From UMGS1519 sp050951005 (lineage in GTDB: Bacteria > Actinomycetota > Coriobacteriia > Coriobacteriales > Eggerthellaceae), in NCBI GenBank assembly GCA_050951005.1, contig JBMNIP010000005.1:225886-289885 (forward strand): 64,000 bases of DNA, in the 5' to 3' direction. The notes under the pieces were generated by a model that worked only from the letters and a program-made list of their open reading frames with translations, searched no databases and was not told where the DNA came from. Below, piece after piece: positions 50,966-59,320 of the stretch (position 1 is the first letter of the stretch; the number at the start of each line of letters is the position of its first letter). A program made the position numbers and the translations under genes.

Positions 50966-51274
50966 CTACAGCTTGATCTCGATGTCGACGCCGGCAGGAA
51001 GATCCAGACGCATCAGGGAATCGACCGTGGAAGAGGTCGGCTCCAGGATGTCGATCAGACGCTTGTGCGTGCGCATCTCGAACTGCTCACGGGAATCCTT
51101 ATCGACGTGCGGACCGCGGACGACCGTGAACAGATTGCGCTCGGTCGGCAGCGGAATAGGACCGGAAATCTTGGCACCCGTCTTCTGTGCGGTGTCCACG
51201 ATAAGCTTCGTGGACTGATCCACGATCTCATGGTCATAGCCCTTGAGACGGATGCGAATCTTCTGATTAGCCAC
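50966..51274 (-). CDS. rpsJ: 30S ribosomal protein S10 (NusE)
   Basis: 102 residues, start GTG 51274 with GGAGG 8 nt upstream; an in-frame ATG 15 nt earlier overlaps the site. VANQKIRIRLKGYDHEIVDQSTKLIVDTAQ and GPIPLPTERNLFTVVRGPHVDKDSREQFEMRTHKRLIDI are typical. Also acts with NusB in antitermination. Directly follows fusA (40-nt gap), with no tuf gene between. Confidence 0.97.
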   Translation of the reverse strand: MANQKIRIRLKGYDHEIVDQSTKLIVDTAQKTGAKISGPIPLPTERNLFTVVRGPHVDKDSREQFEMRTHKRLIDILEPTSSTVDSLMRLDLPAGVDIEIKL

Positions 51275-51314
51275 TTGTTTTACCTCCATGTACATGCGGC
51301 GCTCGGCGATGGGC

Positions 51315-53420
51315 CTAAGCGTTACCGCCCGCTTTGCTGATGATTTCTTCTGCGACACCCTTCGGCACCGGCTTGTACGAATCAAACTGCATCGTGTACG
51401 AAGCACGGCCCTGCGTGGTAGAACGCAGGTCGGTTGCGTAACCGAACATTTCGCTCAGCGGCACTTCCGCATTGACGACCTTGGCGTTGCCGCGATCGCC
51501 CATACCCTGGATGTTGCCACGGCGGCTGGACAAGTTGCCCATAACATCGCCCAGGTACTCTTCCGGGGTCTCGACCTCGACGGACATAACCGGCTCCATG
51601 ATGACGCAGTCGGCTTTCTTAAGAGCCGCCTTCAGGGCCATCGAACCGGCAACTTTGAATGCCGCCTCGGAGGAGTCGACCTCATGGTAGGAGCCGTCGA
51701 TCAGATGGACCTTCACGTCAACGACCGGGTAACCGGCCAGCACGCCATTGTTCAGCGCTTCCTGGATGCCCTTGTCGACCGAGCCGATGTACTCCTTCGG
51801 GATGGCACCGCCCACAACCTCGTTGCAGAACTCGTAGCCGAATCCGGCCTCCATGGGCTCGAGGTTGATGATGGCATGGCCGTACTGGCCGCGACCGCCG
51901 GACTGGCGGACGAACTTGCCCTCGGCGTTCTCGACCGGCTTGGTAGCCGCTTCACGGTAGGCAACCTGCGGTTTGCCGACGTTCGCCTCGACCTTGAACT
52001 CGCGCAGCAGGCGGTCGACGATAATCTCCAGATGGAGCTCGCCCATGCCGGCGATGATCGTCTGGCCCGTCTCCTCGTTCGTGCTGACGCGGAACGTCGG
52101 GTCCTCTTCGGCCAGCTTCTGCAGCGCAATGGACATCTTGTCCTGCTCTGCCTTGGTCTTGGGCTCGACCGCGATGTCGATGACCGGGTCCGGGAAATCC
52201 ATGGACTCCAGGACGATCGGGTGCTCTTCATCGGTCAGGGAGTCGCCGGTGCTGGTATCTTTCAGGCCTACAACGGCGATGATGTCGCCGGCAGCGCACG
52301 AATCGACGTCCACGCGCTGGTTCGCGTTCATCTGGAGCATGCGGCCGATGCGCTCCTTCTTGTCCTTCGTGGCGTTGGTCACGTAGGAACCGGCATCCAA
52401 ACGGCCGGAATAGACGCGCAGGTAGGTCAGCTTGCCGACGAACGGGTCGGTCATGATCTTGAAGGCCAGAGCGGCGAACGGCTCGTTGACGTCCGAATGG
52501 CGCTCCTCCTCTTCGCCCGTCTCCGGATTCGTGCCGGTGATGGCAGGAACATCGGTCGGAGCCGGCAGGTAATCGACGACGGCATCCAGCAGTTCCTGAA
52601 CGCCCTTGTTCTTGTAGGCCGAACCGACCAGAACCGGATGCAGCTTGCATTCCAGAACGCCCTTGCGGATGGCGGCCTTCAGCTGTTCGGGGGAAACCTC
52701 TTCTTCCATGAGGACCTTCTCCATCAGGTCGTCATCGAAGTCAGCAGCGGCCTCGAGCAGCTCGGCGTGGCACTCCTCTGCCTTGTCCTTGAACTCGTCG
52801 GGGATGGCATCCATCGGCTCCGGGTAGGTCATGCCCTTGTCGTCGGCCTTGAAGTCCCATGCGGTCATGGTGACCAGGTCGACCAGGCCCCAGAAGTTAT
52901 CCTCGGCGCCCATGGGCAGCTGCACGGCAATCGCCGGCGCTCCCAAGCGGTCCTTCATGGTATCGATTGCATGGAAGAAATCGGCACCCACGTGGTCGAA
53001 CTTGTTGATGAAGGCGATGCGGGGCACGTTATAGCGATGCGCCTGACGCCACACGGTCTCGGACTGCGGCTGGACGCCGGCAACGGCGTCGAACACGGCA
53101 ACGGCACCGTCCAGGACGCGCAGGGAACGCTCGACCTCGGCGGTGAAGTCCACGTGGCCCGGGGTGTCGATGATCTGCAGACGGTACTTGATGTCGTCCT
53201 TGGTCCAGTAGCAGGTCGTAGCAGCGGAGGTAATGGTTACGCCGCGCTCCTGCTCCTGCTGCATCCAGTCCATGGTGGCGGCGCCATCGTGGACCTCACC
53301 GATCTTGTGCGTCTTGCCCGTGTAATACAGTATGCGCTCAGTGGTGGTCGTCTTACCGGCATCGATGTGGGCCATGATGCCGAAGTTACGCGTAGTGGAA
53401 AGATCGACTTTCTTAGCCAT
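51315..53420 (-). CDS. fusA: Elongation factor G
   Basis: GTPase that moves tRNA-mRNA through the ribosome and helps recycle it. 701 residues. G1 motif MAHIDAGKTTTTERIL, G2 region ERGVTITSAATTCYW, G3 DTPGHVDFT, G4 NKFDHVGAD (NKxD). Domains III-V follow to YKPVPKGVAEEIISKAGGNA. 15 nt downstream of rpsG; part of rpsL-rpsG-fusA-rpsJ-rplC-rplD-rplW. Confidence 0.98.
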   Translation of the reverse strand: MAKKVDLSTTRNFGIMAHIDAGKTTTTERILYYTGKTHKIGEVHDGAATMDWMQQEQERGVTITSAATTCYWTKDDIKYRLQIIDTPGHVDFTAEVERSLRVLDGAVAVFDAVAGVQPQSETVWRQAHRYNVPRIAFINKFDHVGADFFHAIDTMKDRLGAPAIAVQLPMGAEDNFWGLVDLVTMTAWDFKADDKGMTYPEPMDAIPDEFKDKAEECHAELLEAAADFDDDLMEKVLMEEEVSPEQLKAAIRKGVLECKLHPVLVGSAYKNKGVQELLDAVVDYLPAPTDVPAITGTNPETGEEEERHSDVNEPFAALAFKIMTDPFVGKLTYLRVYSGRLDAGSYVTNATKDKKERIGRMLQMNANQRVDVDSCAAGDIIAVVGLKDTSTGDSLTDEEHPIVLESMDFPDPVIDIAVEPKTKAEQDKMSIALQKLAEEDPTFRVSTNEETGQTIIAGMGELHLEIIVDRLLREFKVEANVGKPQVAYREAATKPVENAEGKFVRQSGGRGQYGHAIINLEPMEAGFGYEFCNEVVGGAIPKEYIGSVDKGIQEALNNGVLAGYPVVDVKVHLIDGSYHEVDSSEAAFKVAGSMALKAALKKADCVIMEPVMSVEVETPEEYLGDVMGNLSSRRGNIQGMGDRGNAKVVNAEVPLSEMFGYATDLRSTTQGRASYTMQFDSYKPVPKGVAEEIISKAGGNA

Positions 53421-53435
53421 TCACTACCACTCCCA

Positions 53436-53906
53436 CTAGAAACGGTAGTGCGAGAACGCACGGTTGGATTCGGCCATCTTGTACAGGTCCTCGCGGCGCT
53501 TGACGGAAGCGCCCTGACCGTTGGAGGCATCCATGATCTCGGCAGCGAGGCGCTCCTTCATGGTGTGCTCCTTGCGGGTACGGGAGAACGTGACGATCCA
53601 GCGGATGGCCAGCGTGGTGGCGCGGCGGGAGTTGACCTCAACCGGCACCTGGTACGTGGCGCCGCCGACACGCTTCGGCTTGACCTCGAGGGTCGGGCGC
53701 ACGTTGTCCATGGCCTTCTTGAAAACGCTCAGCGGATCGTCGCCGGTCTTCTCGGCCACGATGTCGAAGGCACCATAGACGATGTTCTCGGCGGTGCTCT
53801 TCTTGCCGTCAAGGAGCACCTTGTTGATCAGCTGCGTGACCAAACGATTGTTATATACGGCATCCGCCTGCACTTCGCGGCGGTTTGCTGCTGCACGACG
53901 CGGCAT
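53436..53906 (-). CDS. rpsG: 30S ribosomal protein S7
   Basis: 156 residues: MPRRAAANRREVQADAVYNNRLVTQLINKVLLDGKKSTAENIVYGAFDIV, PTLEVKPKRVGGATYQVPVEV, then a basic C-terminus. Assembly starter for the 30S head. Between rpsL (40-nt gap) and fusA. Confidence 0.98.
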   Translation of the reverse strand: MPRRAAANRREVQADAVYNNRLVTQLINKVLLDGKKSTAENIVYGAFDIVAEKTGDDPLSVFKKAMDNVRPTLEVKPKRVGGATYQVPVEVNSRRATTLAIRWIVTFSRTRKEHTMKERLAAEIMDASNGQGASVKRREDLYKMAESNRAFSHYRF

Positions 53907-53946
53907 ACAACTTCCTTTCTCAGAGCGAGTCTATATCGCTCGTGTC

Positions 53947-54321
53947 TTAGTTCTTAGCCTTCTTGGCGCCATAGCGGCTGCGAGCCTGCATACGACCGTC
54001 GACCGCAGCGCAGTCGAGGGTGGCGCGGATGATCTTGTAACGAACACCGGGGAGGTCCTTGACACGACCGCCGCGGAGCAGCACCATGCTGTGCTCCTGC
54101 AGGTTGTGGCCCTCACCAGGGATATAAGCGGTAACTTCCATGCCGTTCACCAGACGGACACGGGCGACCTTGCGAAGCGCCGAGTTCGGCTTCTTCGGGG
54201 TCGTGGTGTAAACGCGGGTGCAGACGCCGCGCTTCTGCGGGTTGCCCTTCAGTGCGGGGGTCTTCGACTTGACTTCAGCCCGCTTGCGGCCCTTGCGGAC
54301 CAACTGGTTGATAGTAGGCAA
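53947..54321 (-). CDS. rpsL: 30S ribosomal protein S12
   Basis: 124 residues: MPTINQLVRKGRKRAEVKSKTPALKGNPQKRGVCTRVYTTTPKKPNSALRKVARVRLVNGMEVTAYIPGEGHNLQEHSMVLLRGGRVKDLPGVRYKIIRA. The streptomycin-target lysines, in TTTPKKPNSA and GGRVKDLPG, are the wild-type form. First gene of the str operon, with a long hairpin-rich leader. Confidence 0.98.
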   Translation of the reverse strand: MPTINQLVRKGRKRAEVKSKTPALKGNPQKRGVCTRVYTTTPKKPNSALRKVARVRLVNGMEVTAYIPGEGHNLQEHSMVLLRGGRVKDLPGVRYKIIRATLDCAAVDGRMQARSRYGAKKAKN

Positions 54322-54360
54322 AATTCACTCCTTCTTTCCTACCTTGCTACTGTTACGTGA

Positions 54361-54446
54361 CCGCCGAAGTGCGGAGGCGGCGGACGGCCTCGTGTTCCGA
54401 GTGCGCTCAGCTGCTGCGCACACAAAACAGCGCCTAACTAAGGCGC
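54361..54446 (-). promoter_or_regulatory. Hairpin-rich leader of the str operon
   Basis: Three stems on the minus strand: GCGCCT/AGGCGC (54430-54446), at the very 5' end of the predicted transcript and followed by TGTTTTGTG; GTGCGC/GCGCAC (54401-54421); CCGCCG/CGGCGG (54361-54383). The first could be an early terminator or an mRNA-stabilising cap; role unknown. Confidence 0.5.
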
Positions 54447-54453
54447 GAGGGTG

Positions 54454-54482
54454 AATTTATCACCGTCCTCCAAGCGTGTCAA
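54454..54482 (-). promoter_or_regulatory. Sigma-70-type promoter of the str operon
   Basis: TTGACA (54477-54482) and TAAATT (54454-54459) on the minus strand separated by 17 nt. Predicted start near 54447, about 125 nt before the rpsL ATG. Confidence 0.8.
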
Positions 54483-54656
54483 ACGTTACGTACCCGGGCG
54501 TGTCCATCCCTCCACAATTGCGAATACGCAGGTCACGGTTCTGCCGGCATTCTTTATGAAAAATTCTCCGCATCTCGGCGGATATTTTCTGACGGAAACA
54601 GACCCGAGACGGGAACGCAACGAGCCGCCGACCTCGCAGACGACGAGAAACGAGAA

Positions 54657-54690
54657 GGCGGGTCTGCGACCGAGGTCGCGAAAACCCGCC
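54657..54690 (-). terminator. Terminator after the pyrophosphatase gene
   Basis: Outer stem GGCGGGT / ACCCGCC with inner GCGACC/GGTCGC, then TTCTCGTTT on the minus strand, about 27 nt after the pyrophosphatase stop. Between it and the str promoter (54483-54656) I see no gene. Confidence 0.8.
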
Positions 54691-54716
54691 CTAACATTGT
54701 TTGAATCGCACCCGCG

Positions 54717-56090
54717 TCAGTCAAGGATACGCGAGGCCACCTGCTTCTTGCGGCTGAGGATGCCCGGCATCCAAACGCTTTCCTTCGTGGTGTCGATGCC
54801 GAACGATTTGTCGACATAGCGATGGTTGCCCTCGACGATGAACTGGCTGCCCTCGGCAAGGATATCGGTGAGAAGCACCAGCACGAACTCGTAGCCCTTC
54901 TCATCGATCAGCTGCTTCATATAGGCGCGGATCTCGTCCTCGCGATCGAGCAGTGCCTGCAGCGACACCGTCTCGTGTTGGGCGATCAGCAGGCTCGCAT
55001 CGCCGATCTGGAACTCCTTGGCGTCGGCACCGACCAGCTTGTCCACGGGCATGTTCGCGTCGTCGCCCCGGCACTGGAACACCTGCAAGCCGAAATCCGT
55101 GGGATTGCAGCCGATAACCTCTTCGGACAGATAGCGGACCTGCTCATGGTCGATCGGACGGGCAGTGGGCGATTTCAGCACCACCGTGTCGGTGAGGATG
55201 GCCGAAAGCAGCACCTCTCCGATGCTCTTCGGGATCTCGACGTTGTTGACGCGGAACTGCTGGGTGATGATCGTTGCGGTAGAGCCCACCGGGAAGTTGA
55301 AGAAACGGATAGGATGTGTTGTGCTGATATCGCCGATGCGGTGATGGTCGATGATCTCGACAACATCGGCGCTCTCGATCCCAGGGGCTGCCTGGCGCAC
55401 CTCGTTGTGGTCGACGAGCACGACCTTGCGCTTGGGCTGCTTGGCCACATCGGTACGGGTGACAATGCCGATGCACACGCCGTCGTCGTCGAGCACGACG
55501 GCTTCGCGCAGCGACTGCGACATCAAATCCTCGATAGCATCCTTCAGAAGCTGGTTCTTGTCCAGGATCAGCACTTCGGGCTCGTAAATCTCGGCAACCT
55601 TCTCGGACAGGGATGCGATAAGGTCGTTGGCCACGGCCAACGTGTCCACCCCGCGGTCCCCTTCCTCGCAATCGGCGGCAGCTATGTAGCGCTCCGCGAT
55701 CATGCGCGTGGTGATGAGACCCTTGTATTTCCCCTCGTCGTCGACCACCACCAGCGACCGGACATTATGCTGATGCAGAAGACGTCCGGCTTCCAGCAGG
55801 CGCGCATTCTCGTTGATGGAGATGGGGTTGCGCGTCATGACGTCGGACACGCGGGCATACACATGGCTGATAACCATCGGCGGCTCGATGCCGTTGCGCT
55901 CGAGGACCCATTGGGTTTCCGGCGGCATCGGCCCCAAGCGGGCAGGAACATAGCGGACCAGCTCGCCATCCGCATCGCGCTCATCATTGCGCTTTGCCAT
56001 CTCGTTCTTGAAATATGCGTACGCGACGGCCGAGGAAATGGCGTCGTTGTCGGGATTGCGATGTCCCACGATGATAGTGGGTAAGTCCAT
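54717..56090 (-). CDS. ppaC: Family II inorganic pyrophosphatase with CBS pair
   Basis: Hydrolyses pyrophosphate in the cytoplasm, pulling biosynthetic reactions forward; Mn2+/Co2+-dependent DHH-type enzyme. 457 residues. N-terminal metal motif GHRNPDND (H10, D14, D16); two CBS domains are inserted (about 76-135 and 165-212), with no DRTGG domain between; then LVDHNEVRQAAPGI, IIDHHRIGDI and the C-terminal DHHA2 domain (LLSAILTDTVVLKSPTARPID). CBS-PPases are inhibited or activated by adenine nucleotides, so regulation by energy charge is likely. Start MDLPTIIVGH with GAGCCTCA upstream, a weak ribosome-binding site. Confidence 0.95.
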   Translation of the reverse strand: MDLPTIIVGHRNPDNDAISSAVAYAYFKNEMAKRNDERDADGELVRYVPARLGPMPPETQWVLERNGIEPPMVISHVYARVSDVMTRNPISINENARLLEAGRLLHQHNVRSLVVVDDEGKYKGLITTRMIAERYIAAADCEEGDRGVDTLAVANDLIASLSEKVAEIYEPEVLILDKNQLLKDAIEDLMSQSLREAVVLDDDGVCIGIVTRTDVAKQPKRKVVLVDHNEVRQAAPGIESADVVEIIDHHRIGDISTTHPIRFFNFPVGSTATIITQQFRVNNVEIPKSIGEVLLSAILTDTVVLKSPTARPIDHEQVRYLSEEVIGCNPTDFGLQVFQCRGDDANMPVDKLVGADAKEFQIGDASLLIAQHETVSLQALLDREDEIRAYMKQLIDEKGYEFVLVLLTDILAEGSQFIVEGNHRYVDKSFGIDTTKESVWMPGILSRKKQVASRILD

Positions 56091-56284
56091 TGAGGCTCCT
56101 TAGATATATGTATAGATGATGCAGGTTCGCCCATTCCGACCGAGTGCACGGAGGGGAATCGGCATCGAGTAATAGTAGTGGTTTCCCTGGCGGTATGCCA
56201 CCGCGCTCACGACGAATCCACCAACAACCGAGAATGCGGTGTGATTCTTTTCCTTCCCTTTACAACGTTTGCATTCAACCCGCT

Positions 56285-56318
56285 CGACCGATTCCGAAAA
56301 AAAACTGAAAATCGGTCG
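56285..56318. repeat. 9-bp inverted repeat upstream of first permease
   Basis: CGACCGATT (56285-56293) and AATCGGTCG (56310-56318), perfect, 16 nt apart with an A-rich loop. It lies 66 nt before the permease ATG, in the 293-nt divergent gap to ppaC. Could be an operator or a leader hairpin. The same element is not found before the second permease. Confidence 0.55.
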
Positions 56319-56383
56319 TAGACAACAGTGCCCCATCTCTGATAAATTCTCACGAACGACCTTACGACGATAGGAAGGCCACT

Positions 56384-57655
56384 ATGACTCCAGACCAGAT
56401 TATCGCCCTCGTTATCTTTCTCGGTGTGATGATCCTCATTGTGACTGAGAAGGTCCACCGCACTTCGGCAGCTCTAGCCGGTGCCGTGCTCCTGTTCCTT
56501 ACCGGCATCCTAACCTTCGACGACGGCATCGAAGCCATCGACTTCAGCACGCTCGGTGTTTTGACCGGCATGATGCTGTTCGTCGCCGTGGTGAAGCAGT
56601 CGGGTTTGTTCGAGTACCTTGCCTACAAATCCGCCAAGCTGGCCAAAGGCGACCCATGGCGCATCATGGTGGCGCTCATCCTGGTGACCGCTTTGTGCTC
56701 GGCTATCTTGGATAACGTGACCACGGTGCTTCTGATCGCACCGATGACGTTTACCATCTGCAAGATCCTGGACGTGAATCCCGTTCCCTATTTCATGACG
56801 CAGATCATGGCCAGCAACATCGGCGGCACGGCAACGCTGATCGGCGACCCGCCGAACATCATGATCGGCTCGGCCGCCGGATTGACCTTCTTCGACTTCG
56901 TCATCTACGACGGCCCGGCAGTAGTGCTCTCGCTGATCGCCTGCATCATCGTGTTCAAGTTCATCTACGGCCGTAAGATGACCGCCACCGAAGCGGCGGA
57001 GCATACGGTCATGGAACTGGATCCGGCGAGCGTCATCCGCGACCATGCGCTGTTCAAGAAGAGCATCGTCATGATCCTCGTGGTAACGGTAGCCTTCATG
57101 ATGCACGGACAGCTTGGCCTGGAAAGCTCCGTGATCGCCTTGACCGCAGCCGCGATCATGCTGCTCATCGGCGGCCAGGACATCGAGGAGATGATCCTGG
57201 GCGTCGAATGGACGACGATCGGCTTCTTCGCCGGGTTGTTCATCGTGGTCGGCGGCCTTGAGCATACCGGCCTGATCACGATGCTCGCCAACTGGATCAT
57301 GGATGTCACCGGCGGCGACATGGTCCTGACGATGATCGTCGTGCTCTGGGTGTCGGCCATCGTCTCCGCAGTGCTGGACAACATCCCGTTCACCGCGACG
57401 ATGATCCCCGTCCTTCTGACGATGGAATCGGCCGGCATGGACGTCATGCCGCTGTGGTGGGCCCTGTCGCTGGGCGCCTGCCTGGGCGGCAACGGCACCA
57501 TCATCGGCGCCTCCGCGAACGTGGTGCTCTCCGGCATCTCGAACCGCGAGGGCTACCCGATGACCTTCGTCGGGTTCCTGAAGGTCGGCATGCCCCTGAT
57601 GCTGATGACCGTTGCCATCTCCACGGTATACCTGCTGGTGCGCTTCCCGATGTAA
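56384..57655 (+). CDS. ArsB/NhaD-superfamily ion permease (copy 1)
   Basis: Integral membrane transporter of 423 residues, about 11 helices, of the ArsB/NhaD/P-protein group of the ion transporter superfamily. Start MTPDQIIALVIFLGVM with AGGAAGG upstream. The diagnostic repeat motif GGTATLIGDPPNIMIGSAAGL occurs near residue 145-165, and again as GGNGTIIGASANVVLSG near residue 370, giving the two-fold symmetric layout. Substrate not fixed by sequence: Na+/H+ antiport, arsenite or organic anion transport are all known in the superfamily. Followed by a close paralogue 246 nt downstream. Confidence 0.88.
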   Translation: MTPDQIIALVIFLGVMILIVTEKVHRTSAALAGAVLLFLTGILTFDDGIEAIDFSTLGVLTGMMLFVAVVKQSGLFEYLAYKSAKLAKGDPWRIMVALILVTALCSAILDNVTTVLLIAPMTFTICKILDVNPVPYFMTQIMASNIGGTATLIGDPPNIMIGSAAGLTFFDFVIYDGPAVVLSLIACIIVFKFIYGRKMTATEAAEHTVMELDPASVIRDHALFKKSIVMILVVTVAFMMHGQLGLESSVIALTAAAIMLLIGGQDIEEMILGVEWTTIGFFAGLFIVVGGLEHTGLITMLANWIMDVTGGDMVLTMIVVLWVSAIVSAVLDNIPFTATMIPVLLTMESAGMDVMPLWWALSLGACLGGNGTIIGASANVVLSGISNREGYPMTFVGFLKVGMPLMLMTVAISTVYLLVRFPM

Positions 57656-57873
57656 GCCCGAGCTTCGCTCTGTTCTCCAACGCCTTTGCCGGTCTGATGG
57701 ATCGGCAGGGGCGTTTTCGCTATCGAGAGAATGATTTTGGCAAGAACGACCGACCGATATCCATCACCTTTGGACCGTTGGCAACATTTCGAAGAGAATG
57801 AGGGTGATTTCACAAGGAATTTCGGTCAATCAATTACGATTTTGGATATTTTCGCGCCGAATTTGTAGACGTT

Positions 57874-57901
57874 GTGAATAGCTTTAGCTATACTTCACCG
57901 C
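57874..57901 (+). promoter_or_regulatory. -10 box with overlapping palindrome at second permease
   Basis: TATACT (57889-57894) is only 7 nt from the ATG at 57902, so the predicted transcript start falls on or next to the start codon. The palindrome ATAGCT-TT-AGCTAT (57878-57891) overlaps the -10, and GTGAA (57874-57878) and TTCAC (57894-57898) flank it. A good -35 at 17 nt is not seen. Leaderless initiation and an operator are inferred. Confidence 0.5.
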
Positions 57902-59182
57902 ATGGATGCGAATCAAATCATTTCAATCGTGATCTTCTTGGCCGTGATGACCCTCATCGTGACCGAGAAGGTCCACCGCACGACAGCTGCTCTTGCAGGT
58001 GCCGTCCTCCTGTTCCTGACCGGTGTACTTACCTTCGATCAAGGCATGTCCCATATCGACTTCAACACGCTGGGCGTGTTGGTCGGCATGATGCTGTTCG
58101 TGACCGTGGCAAAGCAATCCGGGTTGTTCGAGTACTTAGCATATAAATCGGCTAAGCTCGCGAAAGGCGATCCATGGCGAATCATGGTCGCATTCGTGCT
58201 CGTTACCGCAGTGTGCTCAGCATTCTTGGACAATGTCACAACGGTTCTGCTCATCGCACCTATGACATTCACGGTCTGCAAGATCCTGGATGAGAGCCCT
58301 ATCCCCTATTTCATGACGCAGATCCTGGCCAGTAACGTTGGCGGCACGGCAACGCTGATCGGCGACCCGCCGAACATCATGATCGGCTCTTCTGCAAACC
58401 TGACGTTTGCCGACTTCGCGAACTACGATGGCCTTTGCTGCATCATCATCCTGTTCGCGTTCATCGTCCTGTTCTATTTCATCTACGGACGGAAGATGAA
58501 GGCAACACCGGAAGCCATGGCCACCATCATGGAGCTCGACGAGCAATCCGCGATCCGCGACCGCAGCCTGCTGCACAAGAGCGTGGTCATGATCTGCCTG
58601 GTTGTCGTCGGCTTCATGCTCCACGGCCAGCTGGGTCTGGAAAGCTCGGAGATCGCCTTGACCGCAGCCGCGATCATGCTGCTCATCGGCGGCCAGGACA
58701 TCGAGGAGATGATCCTGGGCGTCGAATGGACGACGATCGGCTTCTTCGCCGGGTTGTTCATCGTGGTCGGCGGTATGTCAGAGACCGGCGTCATCACGAT
58801 GCTCGCCAACTGGATCATGGACGTCACGGGCCAACAGGAAGTCCTGACGATGCTCGTCATCCTGTGGGTGTCGGCAATCGTATCGTCCATCTTGGACAAC
58901 ATCCCGTTCACCGCGACGATGATCCCCGTCCTTCTGACGATGGAATCGGCCGGCATGGACGTCATGCCCTTCTGGTGGGCCCTGTCGCTGGGCGCCTGCC
59001 TGGGCGGCAACGGCACCATCATCGGCGCCTCCGCGAACGTGGTGCTCTCCGGCATCTCGAACCGCGAGGGCTACCCGATGACCTTCATCGGGTTCCTGAA
59101 GGTCGGCATGCCTTTGATGATCGTCTCGGTTATCATCGCCACCTTCTACCTGATGATTCGCTTCGTCTGGCTGCCGTTCTAG
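57902..59182 (+). CDS. ArsB/NhaD-superfamily ion permease (copy 2)
   Basis: 426 residues, paralogue of the preceding gene over the full length (MDANQIISIVIFLAVMTLIVTEKVHRT; same GGTATLIGDPPNIMIGS and GGNGTIIGASANVVLSG motifs). No ribosome-binding site precedes the ATG, whose position is fixed by alignment with copy 1. The first 400 nt differ from copy 1 mostly at third positions, but two tracts of 123 and 114 nt in the second half are identical in both genes, which points to recent gene conversion. Probably differs from copy 1 in regulation rather than mechanism. Confidence 0.88.
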   Translation: MDANQIISIVIFLAVMTLIVTEKVHRTTAALAGAVLLFLTGVLTFDQGMSHIDFNTLGVLVGMMLFVTVAKQSGLFEYLAYKSAKLAKGDPWRIMVAFVLVTAVCSAFLDNVTTVLLIAPMTFTVCKILDESPIPYFMTQILASNVGGTATLIGDPPNIMIGSSANLTFADFANYDGLCCIIILFAFIVLFYFIYGRKMKATPEAMATIMELDEQSAIRDRSLLHKSVVMICLVVVGFMLHGQLGLESSEIALTAAAIMLLIGGQDIEEMILGVEWTTIGFFAGLFIVVGGMSETGVITMLANWIMDVTGQQEVLTMLVILWVSAIVSSILDNIPFTATMIPVLLTMESAGMDVMPFWWALSLGACLGGNGTIIGASANVVLSGISNREGYPMTFIGFLKVGMPLMIVSVIIATFYLMIRFVWLPF

Positions 59183-59209
59183 TCAACCGGCACATATCCC
59201 GAATAGCAA

Positions 59210-59248
59210 CAAAGGTTCCGAATCCGGAGCCTTTGTTTTTTGTTTTTT
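59210..59248 (+). terminator. Terminator of second permease
   Basis: Stem CAAAGG/CCTTTG with inner TCCG/CGGA, followed by TTTTTTGTTTTTT, about 28 nt after the stop. Located between the permease and the convergent pcrA. Confidence 0.9.
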
Positions 59249-59320
59249 CTGCGAGCGGATATCCCTGCCGTGTGACGCTTCCCGCAACCGGGCTTGACGG
59301 CTTGAAGGAAGAGCCTTTAG

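Noticed and set aside
51288..53957. 889-codon open frame antisense to fusA and rpsG
   Set aside because: Shadow of strongly biased ribosomal-operon codons; runs through two real genes and has no known motif.
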